Counted from the first letter of the stretch, positions 51,561 to 60,390 are shown. The stretch: 64,000 bases of DNA from JACPUW01 sp049115495 (GCA_049115495.1 JAGDZV010000001.1:558001-622000); one strand, 5' to 3'. Program-made: numbers and translations. The notes: generated from the sequence alone by a model not told the origin.

Positions 51561-51593
51561 AAAAAAGCCTTCGGAAATTATTTCCCGAAGGCT
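51561..51593 (-). terminator. terminator at the end of the nos operon
   Basis: On the minus strand GAGCCTTCGGG...CCGAAGGCTTTTTT forms a GC-rich hairpin of at least 9 bp with an extended inner stem (GGAAA/TTTCC), followed by six T. It lies 65 bases after the stop of the last gene of the nos run. Confidence 0.9.
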
Positions 51594-51657
51594 CAACTTC
51601 AAATCAACTTTCATTGGGTACTGAAATATTGTTGACTCTCAGTTTAACATGCTTATA

Positions 51658-52653
51658 TCAAATACTAAACTTTACTCCTACTGTAAAAACTTGGTTTAAT
51701 GACATTTGGATGCCCTCGACATTTTCGTAAATAGGCACACTTACTTCTCCATTTATGGTAACCGCATATTTTTCAAAAGGCGAATAACCAAAATAGGCGG
51801 AAGAAACCACTCTTTGATAACCTGAGTTTTGCGGATTACCAGATATGCTCATTCTATCCATTTCTGCATCTAGGCCTGCAATACTGCCAAAACTTTGCGC
51901 ATTAATATTCACGCCTATAACCAAGCCGTCTAGCACTCTTTTTCCTGCCCAAACACTTGTGGTAAATTGGTTTCCTAACGTGTATCCCTGATCATTAACC
52001 CCATTCCTTAATAATGCAAAACCTTGTAGGCCTATGCTATAAGCAGGTAGCGTACGTGTAAATGATAAACTTGAAAAACAATCATATGTACCGCTACCGA
52101 ATTGCATGGCGTAGCCAAGCTTGTTGTGCGGATTGTTAGATATTTGATTTCTGTTCTCTATACTTCCCGTTGGTATAGAAGCACCAATTTGTGCAATTAG
52201 CTGAATATTTTCAGCATCTAATAATTCGTATAAACCAGATATTCTCAAATCACCAAAACCGTTGGCTTGTGATGACATTTCGTGTTGCATTGTGCCCATG
52301 TTGTGGGTCATAGTCATATTGCACGACATATAATGCCCCATAACCATTATGTTAAATCGATCTGAAACTCCATACATGGTCATAAACATATGCATACTCA
52401 TATTCATTTTTTTTCCATACATCATGTATCGGTTGCTAAGATCAGATTCGGTTAATAACCTGTTTTCTTCTTTCATACCTTTCATGCTCATAAACCCTGA
52501 TTGAAATGAGCCCATGAAACTACCTTTTTTGTGTACATGTGCTCCCATAATGCTAATGGGTTGACTCAGCGAACTTGAACTATGTTGTAGGCATTGCGCC
52601 TTTAAAAAAAATGGACTGGCCAGGATTAATACAAATGCTATTAAACTTTTCAT
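51658..52653 (-). CDS. Met- and His-rich outer-membrane barrel protein at the end of the nos operon
   Basis: The 331-residue protein has a signal peptide (MKSLIAFVLILASPFFLKAQ), then MGAHVHKKGSFMGSFQSGFM and a methionine cluster over about 50-130 (including YMMYGKKMNMSMHMFMTMYG and MGHYMSCNMTMTHNMGTMQH), followed by strands typical of a transporter-like beta-barrel and an aromatic end VGVKFSI. Runs of Met and His suit Cu(I)/Cu(II) binding. It sits 11 bases after nosY, so copper delivery or export for NosZ maturation is a plausible role, not shown. Confidence 0.75.
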   Translation of the reverse strand: MKSLIAFVLILASPFFLKAQCLQHSSSSLSQPISIMGAHVHKKGSFMGSFQSGFMSMKGMKEENRLLTESDLSNRYMMYGKKMNMSMHMFMTMYGVSDRFNIMVMGHYMSCNMTMTHNMGTMQHEMSSQANGFGDLRISGLYELLDAENIQLIAQIGASIPTGSIENRNQISNNPHNKLGYAMQFGSGTYDCFSSLSFTRTLPAYSIGLQGFALLRNGVNDQGYTLGNQFTTSVWAGKRVLDGLVIGVNINAQSFGSIAGLDAEMDRMSISGNPQNSGYQRVVSSAYFGYSPFEKYAVTINGEVSVPIYENVEGIQMSLNQVFTVGVKFSI

Positions 52654-52664
52654 TTTTGAATCAA

Positions 52665-53429
52665 TTAAAAATCTTTTGTTACAAACCTTTTTTGACTAAC
52701 GAATAATGGCAGAGTAGACCAAATTAACAAAAGCGCTACTGATAAAATAGTGCCCAAATTAGAGCTGAAAAACTCCTTGTAAACAGCCCCTGTAAATCCC
52801 ATAAGTGCGCTTATGTCAATCTGCAACAGTAAACTCACTCTTGTAAGGTCTACAGGATTTAATGATGTAATTATGACTACTGGGGTCATTAGCGGATATT
52901 CTTGAAACCAGTACAATACCAAGAGCGCTAAGCCATCATAAACCAAGGTTAAAAAAAGCCACAACAGTAAAGCTGCTCCTAAGCCTTTAGCCTTATCAGT
53001 AATTCTTGTAGCCACCCAAACGCCAAGCGCAACAAAAACCAGATTGAGCAAAATGGTTAAAAGCAATAGACTTAAACCAACACTTGTGGCATTATAAATT
53101 ATTATAGGCAATCCAAAACCTATAAAAATGGCTAGACTTAATGATATGGCCATAGCTCCGTAAAAAGACCAAAAAACCTTGCTCCGCTTAATAGGCTGTG
53201 TTAAAAGCAGTGCCATAAAATCTCTTGAGTTGTAGATATAGGAGCTTGAAAAAACAATTGCCATTAATGGTGCTACAAGCAGGGTAATATTTTGCAATGT
53301 GACTATGGCCTTTGCTTCTTGGCCACTAAACCATAGAACCGACAATGTGAGCACGAATAGAAACGCCGAGTAAAACACTATCATTCGGCTTTTGAGCAAA
53401 TCAATAAGAATATGTTTTAGAATTTGCAT
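52665..53429 (-). CDS. nosY: NosY, ABC permease of the copper/NosZ maturation system
   Basis: The 254-residue protein has six membrane helices and the family ending IITSLNPVDLTRVSLLLQID, ISALMGFTGAVYKEFFSS. It pairs with NosF as the membrane part of the NosDFY complex, which supports assembly of the CuZ centre of NosZ. It lies 2 bases after nosF. Confidence 0.93.
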   Translation of the reverse strand: MQILKHILIDLLKSRMIVFYSAFLFVLTLSVLWFSGQEAKAIVTLQNITLLVAPLMAIVFSSSYIYNSRDFMALLLTQPIKRSKVFWSFYGAMAISLSLAIFIGFGLPIIIYNATSVGLSLLLLTILLNLVFVALGVWVATRITDKAKGLGAALLLWLFLTLVYDGLALLVLYWFQEYPLMTPVVIITSLNPVDLTRVSLLLQIDISALMGFTGAVYKEFFSSNLGTILSVALLLIWSTLPLFVSQKRFVTKDF

Positions 53430-53431
53430 GA

Positions 53432-54148
53432 TTAAACTATTGAATGATTGAAAACAAGAAGCGAAGCCAATGCTTTTTCTAAAATATTCTCCTTTGTTTC
53501 TTCTTTAATGGTATGTACAGGCTTATAGAAATACAGCTTGCCATCAATCAAATAAATCACCTTAGAAACCAAAGGCTCAAGCTCACTAATTATGTGGCTA
53601 GTTATAATTACAATATTGTCTTCTCCTTTAAAACTGCTAATCTTTTCTTTTAAAATAGAGCTACTTACAGGATCTAAGCCTGCTGTTGGCTCATCAAGAA
53701 TTAAAATTTTAGGCTTAAACAAAAAAGCTAAAACTGCTCCAACCTTTTGCTTGGTTCCGCCAGATAATTCGCCCAGGTTCTTTTTACCAATTTTACCAAT
53801 ATCAAATTGGTCATAAAGCTCCCTATCACAATCCTCAATGCTTTTGCCTCTCAATGAGAGCATCATATTAATTAATGCATCAACTTTCATGTTTTCAGGA
53901 TACCTTCCAATTTGAGGCATGTAGCCAATCAGCTCTTTTAGGTCATTAGCTTTAGTTTTTTTCCCTTCGTATAAAACATCACCTTTTGATGGACTTACTA
54001 AACCTAAAACCGACTTAATTAATGTGGTTTTACCTGAACCATTTGGTCCCAAAAGCGCAACTGAATTTCCCTTTTCAATGTCTAATGAAACATTATCTAA
54101 GGCTATGAACTTACCAAATTTTTTGGTTAAATTATTTATTGACAGCAT
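53432..54148 (-). CDS. nosF: NosF, ABC ATPase of NosDFY
   Basis: The 238-residue ATPase has Walker A LLGPNGSGKTTLIKSVLG, signature LGELSGGTKQKVGAVLAFLF, Walker B ILILDEPTAGLDPVS with the catalytic Glu, and an H-loop ITSHIISELE. It energises NosY and drives NosD on the periplasmic side. The start overlaps the nosD end by 17 bases. Confidence 0.93.
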   Translation of the reverse strand: MLSINNLTKKFGKFIALDNVSLDIEKGNSVALLGPNGSGKTTLIKSVLGLVSPSKGDVLYEGKKTKANDLKELIGYMPQIGRYPENMKVDALINMMLSLRGKSIEDCDRELYDQFDIGKIGKKNLGELSGGTKQKVGAVLAFLFKPKILILDEPTAGLDPVSSSILKEKISSFKGEDNIVIITSHIISELEPLVSKVIYLIDGKLYFYKPVHTIKEETKENILEKALASLLVFNHSIV

Positions 54149-55394
54149 AAACTTGAGTTTGTGTTTGAGACTTCATTCTTGGCTCATTATCAACAAGATC
54201 AGATGGGGTAATACTTGGCATGGCATGCTCAGACTTGTCAAGTAAAAAAGTAAGAAAGCTTCTGTAAAGCATTAGAGATTCTGGAACTCTTTCAACCATT
54301 ACTGAAAAAAGGCTCACTGGGTGATAAGGAATATCACCTATTCCATCTCTATTTAGATCATAGCCTTCGTAGTTGTCCCAGTAATTACCGTCGAATTTGT
54401 TCATAACGGTATGGCCATTGGTTGAAACGTCAAATGAATTGCCGTAAAACGAATTTTTACTAACTATGTTACCTTCACAATTGGCAGCAATTTTAACTGC
54501 CCAACCATTATTTGAAAACTCATTGTCATTAATATCTAGCCTATTAGTTCCTTCCATTAATAAAGCAATAGTGTTTCTTTGGAAAGTATTATTTATAAGT
54601 GCTCCATCAGTAATATCCTTAAGCAAAAGCCCGTATGAGCAATCTCCCCAGTTGTCTTTAAATTGGTTCGAAATCATTCTTACATTTTTTGAATACATTA
54701 CAGCTACACCAGCTGAGTTATTTAAAAACCAATTATTCTTATATGTATCATTATGTGAAAACATAAAATGAAGACCGTAACGAATGTTATTCTTGCTTAT
54801 ATTCTCATTTACAAGAGTGTTGGTTACAAATTCTAAATAAACGCCATCTCTGTGGTTGGTTACTCTATTCTTTTCAATTAGCATACTATCGCACTGCCAT
54901 AAATGCACTGCATTACCCGTTTTTTGCTCTATTGTAGAAAAGCCATCTACCAAATTATTTACAATACTTGACTTTGTGCAATCGGCAAAATAGATTCCAA
55001 AAAAAGCATTAAAAACTCTGTTGTTGCTAATTAATACATTGCTTACACCTTCAGCATGTATAGCAGCATAATCATTAATGCTTGATTTCTTTATGTTTGA
55101 AATTTCGAGGTTGTAAACCGATACCGAATCTGAATTAATAATTATTCCACCTGAATTTGATTGAAAATCGAGACCTGCATAATATTCTGATTTAATTACC
55201 AGTGGTTTGTTTACCAAAACAGGATTTTCGAAACAGTGAATACCTTCAATAATTATTGTGTCAAATGGCGCTGCCGCATCAATATTTTCCTGAATTTGAC
55301 TCGTTTTTTTTGGCATCCAAACTTTGGCATGCAGAAACAAGGTTGAAACCTGAAAAACAAGAATGAAAAGCGCTATTTTCCTACTCAAAAGCAT
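54132..55394 (-). CDS. nosD: NosD, periplasmic right-handed beta-helix copper chaperone
   Basis: The 420-residue protein has a signal peptide (about 1-23) and many beta-helix turns of the pectate-lyase type (VSVYNLEISNIKKSSINDYA, NRVFNAFFGIYFADCTKSSI, YKNNWFLNNSAGVAVMYSKN), ending with the NosD block NKFDGNYWDNYEGYDLNRDG and IGDIPYHPVSLFSVMVERVP. NosD carries copper to NosZ with NosF, NosY and NosL. It overlaps nosL by 14 bases and nosF by 17. Confidence 0.95.
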   Translation of the reverse strand: MLLSRKIALFILVFQVSTLFLHAKVWMPKKTSQIQENIDAAAPFDTIIIEGIHCFENPVLVNKPLVIKSEYYAGLDFQSNSGGIIINSDSVSVYNLEISNIKKSSINDYAAIHAEGVSNVLISNNRVFNAFFGIYFADCTKSSIVNNLVDGFSTIEQKTGNAVHLWQCDSMLIEKNRVTNHRDGVYLEFVTNTLVNENISKNNIRYGLHFMFSHNDTYKNNWFLNNSAGVAVMYSKNVRMISNQFKDNWGDCSYGLLLKDITDGALINNTFQRNTIALLMEGTNRLDINDNEFSNNGWAVKIAANCEGNIVSKNSFYGNSFDVSTNGHTVMNKFDGNYWDNYEGYDLNRDGIGDIPYHPVSLFSVMVERVPESLMLYRSFLTFLLDKSEHAMPSITPSDLVDNEPRMKSQTQTQVYAVNK

Positions 55395-55800
55395 TTTCGA
55401 TGTTAATTATTGCTCCGTTTTTTTCGCTTGCAAGTACTTCAGCTTCGCTTTGAGTTGCCACTGCGGCTATATTCCCCGCCATTGGACTTTTAAACTCTGA
55501 TGATTCAATAAAAAAGGCTTGCTCAAAATTTAGAAAGGCGCCATCATCCAAGTAATTAGACACAAAAAATTGTGCACCAGAAAGTGATTTTTCTTGAGAC
55601 CTTTTTTCTTTGATTTGACATTTCAAATCATCATAAACATATACTTTACCTTTTTTGGTAATGGTTTGGCAGGCAAAGTTTTCTTCCATAATGGTCATTT
55701 TACAGAAGTGACATTGATCTGAACCAATTTTGATTTTTTTTGGCTCTGATGTGCATGATAAAAACACAACAACGGTTAGCGGAATAAGATATTTAAGCAT
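55381..55800 (-). CDS. nosL: NosL, copper-binding lipoprotein
   Basis: The 139-residue lipoprotein has signal MLKYLIPLTVVVFLSC (Cys16) and the copper motif SDQCHFCKMTIMEENFACQT (Cys30, Cys33, Met35), followed by YVYDDLKCQIK. NosL delivers copper(I) to the NosDFY/NosZ pathway. It overlaps the membrane-protein gene upstream by 8 bases and nosD downstream by 14 bases. Confidence 0.93.
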   Translation of the reverse strand: MLKYLIPLTVVVFLSCTSEPKKIKIGSDQCHFCKMTIMEENFACQTITKKGKVYVYDDLKCQIKEKRSQEKSLSGAQFFVSNYLDDGAFLNFEQAFFIESSEFKSPMAGNIAAVATQSEAEVLASEKNGAIINIENAFE

Positions 55801-56374
55801 GTTTTTTTGATTTTAAGAATGTCTCTTTGGCCCAGAAAATCACTCCTGTTAAAATTACCGTGGTAAAAACCCATCCACCAGTATCAGGAACAGAGTATGC
55901 GCCAAAATTTAATAAAAGTTTGTACCCAATTAGTGGAGGTTGATAGGCCATACCCGGCACTTGAATTGCAGCTGTTGGATCAAGATTATGACCATAATCG
56001 TATCCCCACAAATACATATCAACTAAAACTCCAATAGCTCCTAATACTAAAATGATGGCCCAAATATTTAACCAAAACTTATTGCCTTTAAGTGCTACAA
56101 ACAATCCGAAAATTATAAGCGCGCCCATGGCATAAGGTAAAAACACAAGCTCAGGAAACATGTCCTCGTTTATGTATTTCATTCCTATGTAGTGGTTGAG
56201 CCCGTTTATTATTTCAATATCACCAGAGAGCTTATTTATCCAAATGAACATCTCAATACCTTCAGGATACTGTGGTGCCCATAATTGAATATTCCAAACA
56301 GGCAAAAAGTAAACGGCGATTAAAGAAATTGAACTTAGGGCAATACAAAACCGGGTGAAATTAGAAACCTTCAC
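55793..56374 (-). CDS. membrane protein of Bacteroidota nos clusters
   Basis: The product has about five membrane helices (LSSISLIAVYFLPVWNIQLW, ELVFLPYAMGALIIFGLFVA, WAIILVLGAIGVLVDMYLWG, GWVFTTVILTGVIFWAKETF) and conserved-looking loops YGHNLDPTAAIQVPGMAYQP. It lies between nosZ and nosL, as does an unnamed membrane protein in many clade II-type clusters; a role like NosB (electron transfer or NosZ export) is inference. The frame is open to a GTG at 56425, but that start lies inside the hairpin at 56403-56428, so GTG 56374 (about 193 residues) is preferred. Confidence 0.75.
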   Translation of the reverse strand: MKVSNFTRFCIALSSISLIAVYFLPVWNIQLWAPQYPEGIEMFIWINKLSGDIEIINGLNHYIGMKYINEDMFPELVFLPYAMGALIIFGLFVALKGNKFWLNIWAIILVLGAIGVLVDMYLWGYDYGHNLDPTAAIQVPGMAYQPPLIGYKLLLNFGAYSVPDTGGWVFTTVILTGVIFWAKETFLKSKKHA

Positions 56375-56402
56375 TTTGTTTTTATTTAAGTGTGATTTGT
56401 AA

Positions 56403-56428
56403 AAGGTGGCCTTGGTTAAGGCCACCTT
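56403..56428 (-). terminator. hairpin between nosZ and the downstream nos genes
   Basis: AAGGTGGCCTT and AAGGCCACCTT form a perfect 11-bp GC-rich stem with a 4-base loop, 14 bases after the nosZ stop, followed on the minus strand by TT-TACA. It may be an attenuating terminator or a 3' stabiliser that keeps nosZ more abundant than the maturation genes. Confidence 0.75.
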
Positions 56429-56441
56429 AGAATATTAAATA

Positions 56442-58430
56442 CTATTCAGCTTTTTCATTGAGACTCCAGCTTAACTCTATATTACTTGCTGCTGGCGATA
56501 CTCTTACATAACCTTGCATCTCTTGGTGAAGTGCTGAGCAAAAGTCAGTGCAATAAAAAGCAACTACACCCGCTTCTTTTGGTTCCCAAACCAATGTAGC
56601 CGTTTCTCCGGGCATAATTAGTAACTCAGCATTTCTGGCTCCTTGCACTGCAAAACCATGTGGTACATCCCAGTCTTGTTCAAGGTTTGTAATGTGCCAA
56701 AATACCTTGTCACCTACTTTTATTCCTTCAATATTATCAGGTGCAAAGTGACTTCTTATAGTAGTCATTTTAATGTGCACTTCGTTGCCAATTCTTTCTA
56801 TATCAACTTCTTTTTCGCCCTTGGCAACGTATGGATGCATATTCTCTTCAATAGGATACATTCTTACTTGATCACCTTCAATTAAACTTGCGGCACAAGC
56901 CTGGGCATAATGCGGTTCTCCAATGGTAGGAAAATCAAGTAGCATTCTCATTTTGTCGCCTGAAATATCAATTAATTGAGCTGACTGAGTAAGCTCTGGA
57001 CCCGTTGGCAGATATCTGTCTTTAGTAATTTTATTTAAAGCAATTACGTATTTACCTGTTGGGTTTTTAGTATCGCCTGCAGGTATGCATAAGTGACCAA
57101 TTGAGTAATACGTAGGAATTCTATCTACTACCTCGCGGGTTTCAACATTCCATTTTGTTATCTCGCTTGATACAAACATTGAAGTATATGCAAAACCTTT
57201 ATCATCAAACTCTGTATGAAGAGGGCCCAAACCTGGTTTTTCAACTTCGCCTGCAATTACATTTTCATAAGTAAGTACCGGAATACCATGTACTTCACCT
57301 TCAAAATCTTCATTTGCAATAGCTTCTTGCATTTTACTAAACTGGAAAACAGGTAATGTAGCGGCCAATTTTCCCGAAGCCACTATGTACTCTCCAGTAG
57401 GGTTAACATCAACACCATGAGGAGACTTTGGACAAGGCATAAAGTAAACTAAACCTGGATAGTCAGCAGCATTTATAACTTTTGTTCCCTTTCTTACTTC
57501 TGACTTTCCTGTATGGGTTGTTTCGTCCCACTTGTTGTTATAGTACTCTCTTGTTTCCATTAGCTCAAACTTTCCATCGGCAATTAATTGTTCGGCCATT
57601 TTCCAGTTTACAGCTGTTAAAAAATCTTTATCTCTTTGGCTTGCGTTTACTTCTTTTAGCGTGTTGCTTTCTTCAGTATTGTAAGTGGTAAAGAAACTCC
57701 AACCATAAGATGGACCTTTACCGGCATGGCTTAAGTCATAATCAAAACCTGGCATTAAAATTTGAAATGCTACATCCATATCACCTTCTTCTCCTACACT
57801 TATATACGATAGCATACCTTTAAAATTCTCTTTGTAGGTATTAATAGGTACATCAGTATTTTCACCAACAGGAATACCAAATCTGGTACCAGCCACAACA
57901 TATTCTGTATTTGGGGTTAAGAAAGGTGAACTGTGATTACCAGCTGAATTTGGAATTTCGATTATCTCAACAGTTTTAAAGGTTTTAAGATCTACCCTAG
58001 CAATTCTTGGTGTGTTGTTACCATTTATAAACAACCATCGGCCATCTTGCTTACCATCAGTTTGCGAAAGTTTTGGGTGGTGAGAATCATCCCACGGTAT
58101 AAAGCCATATGATGTGTTTAACATTGGCTTGCTCTCTTCAGAGTATCCCCAGCCATTCTCGGCATTTTGAGAGAAAATTGGAATTTGTTTTAGCATTCTT
58201 CCAGAAGGCAAACCATATACACCAAGCTGACCACTAAATCCACCTGAGGTAAATAGGTAATAATCATCTTTCTCACCTGGGGCAACGTACACTTCATCAG
58301 CTACACCGCCGCCACTAATTATTGGGCTACTTGCATTTAAAGGGTCTTTTGGTTTGCAACCGAAAAATCCTATCATTAAGAGAGCTAGCACTCCCAAAAG
58401 AGCATTCTTTTGATTTAAATAACTTTTCAT
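56442..58430 (-). CDS. nosZ: nitrous-oxide reductase NosZ (clade II type, lipoprotein)
   Basis: NosZ reduces N2O to N2 with electrons from cytochrome c. The 662-residue protein has a Sec-type lipoprotein-like signal ending GFFGC (Cys25) instead of the Tat signal of clade I, then a seven-bladed propeller with CuZ histidines in DDSHHPK, GNHSSPF, CPKSPHGVDV, GPLHTEFDD, SIGHLCIP and GEPHYAQA, and a cupredoxin domain with CuA ligands CTDFCSALHQEM (Cys627, Cys631, His635, Met638). All ligands are present, so it should be active. It is preceded by a cytochrome c lipoprotein gene 12 bases away. Confidence 0.97.
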   Translation of the reverse strand: MKSYLNQKNALLGVLALLMIGFFGCKPKDPLNASSPIISGGGVADEVYVAPGEKDDYYLFTSGGFSGQLGVYGLPSGRMLKQIPIFSQNAENGWGYSEESKPMLNTSYGFIPWDDSHHPKLSQTDGKQDGRWLFINGNNTPRIARVDLKTFKTVEIIEIPNSAGNHSSPFLTPNTEYVVAGTRFGIPVGENTDVPINTYKENFKGMLSYISVGEEGDMDVAFQILMPGFDYDLSHAGKGPSYGWSFFTTYNTEESNTLKEVNASQRDKDFLTAVNWKMAEQLIADGKFELMETREYYNNKWDETTHTGKSEVRKGTKVINAADYPGLVYFMPCPKSPHGVDVNPTGEYIVASGKLAATLPVFQFSKMQEAIANEDFEGEVHGIPVLTYENVIAGEVEKPGLGPLHTEFDDKGFAYTSMFVSSEITKWNVETREVVDRIPTYYSIGHLCIPAGDTKNPTGKYVIALNKITKDRYLPTGPELTQSAQLIDISGDKMRMLLDFPTIGEPHYAQACAASLIEGDQVRMYPIEENMHPYVAKGEKEVDIERIGNEVHIKMTTIRSHFAPDNIEGIKVGDKVFWHITNLEQDWDVPHGFAVQGARNAELLIMPGETATLVWEPKEAGVVAFYCTDFCSALHQEMQGYVRVSPAASNIELSWSLNEKAE

Positions 58431-58442
58431 TTTGATTTTGTT

Positions 58443-58913
58443 TTATTGTTCACCATCGTTTGAGCGCATGAATTCTAATATCGATCTTGATTCTTCAACC
58501 GATATGTTTTGGTTTGGCATTCTAACCAAACACTCTTCTAAAAGCTTTTGAGCCTCTTCATCTTCGGCCAACATAACGTCAACATTGGTTATCATATTCA
58601 TGATCCAAGCTGGTTCGCGTTTTGATGTTATTCCTTTCCAACCTGGGCCCACGAGTCTGTTTTCTTCAAGGCTATGGCATGATGTGCACTTCATTTCTGA
58701 AATGGCCAAACCTTGCTTTACCATTTCGGCATCTAAAGGATTGGTAAGATTAACTTCTTTAATTGCATAATCTGGGCTTTTTTTACCTGTTTCTTCTGTT
58801 TTTATGTTATCGGTTGATGTTCCGTTATTAGAATCAGAATTTTTTGTTTGCTCGCCACCGCAAGCCACTAAAACAACCGCTAGTAATAGACAGGTGAGTA
58901 TTTTTCTTATCAT
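58443..58913 (-). CDS. monoheme cytochrome c lipoprotein, likely electron donor to NosZ
   Basis: The 156-residue protein has a lipoprotein signal (MIRKILTCLLLAVVLVACGG, Cys18), a Ser/Asn/Thr-rich linker and a class I cytochrome c domain with heme motif CTSCH, LVGPGWKGITSKREPAWI and the likely axial Met in CLVRMPNQNI. It is the first gene of the nos operon. Both it and NosZ seem lipid-anchored, so they could be held together at the membrane surface. Confidence 0.93.
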   Translation of the reverse strand: MIRKILTCLLLAVVLVACGGEQTKNSDSNNGTSTDNIKTEETGKKSPDYAIKEVNLTNPLDAEMVKQGLAISEMKCTSCHSLEENRLVGPGWKGITSKREPAWIMNMITNVDVMLAEDEEAQKLLEECLVRMPNQNISVEESRSILEFMRSNDGEQ

Positions 58914-58933
58914 GGTTTAACGCTTTATGGGTT

Positions 58934-58941
58934 CAAAACTA
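58934..58941 (-). promoter_or_regulatory. putative -7 promoter element for the nos operon
   Basis: The minus strand reads TAGTTTTG, 20 bases before the cytochrome c ATG at 58913. Two palindromic operators lie just upstream of it (58945-58976), with the far one centred about 42 bases before the expected transcription start, the place a class II Crp/Fnr activator binds. Confidence 0.55.
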
Positions 58942-58944
58942 GAA

Positions 58945-58976
58945 GTGACCAATGTCACAAAAGATGACCACGGTCA
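58945..58976. promoter_or_regulatory. tandem TGAC-N4-GTCA operators, nos/Rrf2 promoter region
   Basis: Two palindromes, GTGACCAATGTCAC (58945-58958) and TGACCACGGTCA (58965-58976), have centres 19 bp apart and are joined by CAAAAGA. Each also fits the Crp-like frame GTGA-N6-TCAC or one mismatch from it. They lie between the nos operon (minus) and the first Rrf2 gene (plus). Confidence 0.75.
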
Positions 58977-59051
58977 CTTTACAGGAATTAAAGATATTTT
59001 TATCCTTTATATAATTGCGTTTGTATTTTCGCCTAAACATTAATTGGAATT

Positions 59052-59483
59052 ATGTTCTCTAAAACAGTAGGTTATGCCGTTAGAGCCATCATTTATATTG
59101 CGCTCAAAAGGGGCACTATTAGCAATACAACGCCTACCGAAATTGCGGAGAACCTGAATGTTTCTGAATCATACATCAAGAAAATTCTACAATCATTGGT
59201 AAAACATGAAATCTTACAATCTCATAAAGGTCCAAAAGGCGGTTTTACGCTTACAGAAATTACTTTAGATACTACTGTATTAGAAATAATTGACATTATT
59301 GATGACGGAGCCACCTTTAGTAAATGTAGTCTTGGTCTACAGGAGTGTAATCCAAAACACCCTTGCCCAATTCATTTTGATGTAGTTGGCCAACGCGATT
59401 CAATAAAATCTAAACTTTCAAAACGAACTGTTCTACAAATGGCTACAGCTTATGAAAATTCAAACAACATTAGTTTGGCTTAG
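59052..59483 (+). CDS. Rrf2 family regulator with cysteine triad (copy 1)
   Basis: The 143-residue protein has the Rrf2 winged helix (MFSKTVGYAVRAIIYIALKR, ENLNVSESYIKKILQSLVKH, GPKGGFTLTE) and a C-terminal triad CSLGLQECNPKHPC (C-x6-C-x5-C), the place where IscR, NsrR and relatives bind an Fe-S cluster. Next to nosZ this suggests nitric oxide or redox sensing, as for NsrR. The last 32 bases overlap the start of the LRR lipoprotein gene. Confidence 0.9.
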   Translation: MFSKTVGYAVRAIIYIALKRGTISNTTPTEIAENLNVSESYIKKILQSLVKHEILQSHKGPKGGFTLTEITLDTTVLEIIDIIDDGATFSKCSLGLQECNPKHPCPIHFDVVGQRDSIKSKLSKRTVLQMATAYENSNNISLA

Positions 59484-60339
59484 CCTTGGGCTAATTCTGC
59501 ACGCGCTTGGGTGTCAAAACAAAAGGAACACATCTGACAATGTTTATATTAGGCCAGATAGTATATATGCAGATTTGGAGTCGGCTATCAAAAACGCTGA
59601 ACATTGCAAAACCCTAATTATTAGAAATGTATTACCTAGTGGGCAATCATTAAGCGAACCTAAATTAATTGATCAAAGAATTAAAAATTTAAGTTCTCTG
59701 CGGCAACTGATCATTTTCGGTCCAGGCCAGAAAGAAATACCTGTGGAAATCGCCGAGCTAAATCAACTAGAATTATTGCAGATTGAAGGCTATGGAAAGG
59801 TGACAACAGAAATCAAAATTCCTGATCTTTCAGACAACAAAAATTTAAATAAACTGATATTGAATGATTGCCAATTGAGCCAAATACCCAATTTACCTTC
59901 TGGTTTAAGATATATTGAAGTAAGATCCAATAACCTAACAGCCCTACCAAAAGCAATATTTTCAAAACATGTTAGGCATATAAACGCAAGCAAAAATCAA
60001 ATAATGCAATTGCCTAAACATATTTCAGTAAATAAACTGATGTATCTTAACTTATCTGAAAATAATCTAGAGTCATATCCAAGCTTTACCGATGCTCAAT
60101 TTGCGCTTGGCTTCTTGGGTTTATCGCTTAACCCAATTCATAATAAATCACGTTTCATCGCTAAAGTCTGTAGGCTTGAAGCCATAGGTTTAAATTTTGA
60201 TTTAGCTGCTCCTCTACTTTCAGATAAAACGACAGTTGCCTGGCTAACCGAGCCTTTAATAAAATCAAAAGACTCCATAGAAAGAACATATGCGCACGTT
60301 AACTTTAACTGGTATTTGAATAGCAATAAAGCCAATTAG
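59452..60339 (+). CDS. leucine-rich-repeat lipoprotein
   Basis: The 295-residue protein has a lipoprotein-like signal (MKIQTTLVWLSLGLILHALGC, Cys21) and about six LRR turns (LRQLIIFGPGQKEIPVEIAE, LNKLILNDCQLSQIPNLPSG, YIEVRSNNLTALPKAIFSKH, LMYLNLSENNLESYPSF). LRRs bind proteins or other ligands at the cell surface. The 32-base overlap with the Rrf2 gene means the two are translated from one message, an unusual pairing. Confidence 0.75.
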   Translation: MKIQTTLVWLSLGLILHALGCQNKRNTSDNVYIRPDSIYADLESAIKNAEHCKTLIIRNVLPSGQSLSEPKLIDQRIKNLSSLRQLIIFGPGQKEIPVEIAELNQLELLQIEGYGKVTTEIKIPDLSDNKNLNKLILNDCQLSQIPNLPSGLRYIEVRSNNLTALPKAIFSKHVRHINASKNQIMQLPKHISVNKLMYLNLSENNLESYPSFTDAQFALGFLGLSLNPIHNKSRFIAKVCRLEAIGLNFDLAAPLLSDKTTVAWLTEPLIKSKDSIERTYAHVNFNWYLNSNKAN

Positions 60340-60390
60340 TAACTCCGAATTTTGGGTAGTGAAAGCTTAACTTTTTTATGTTCTCGATCC

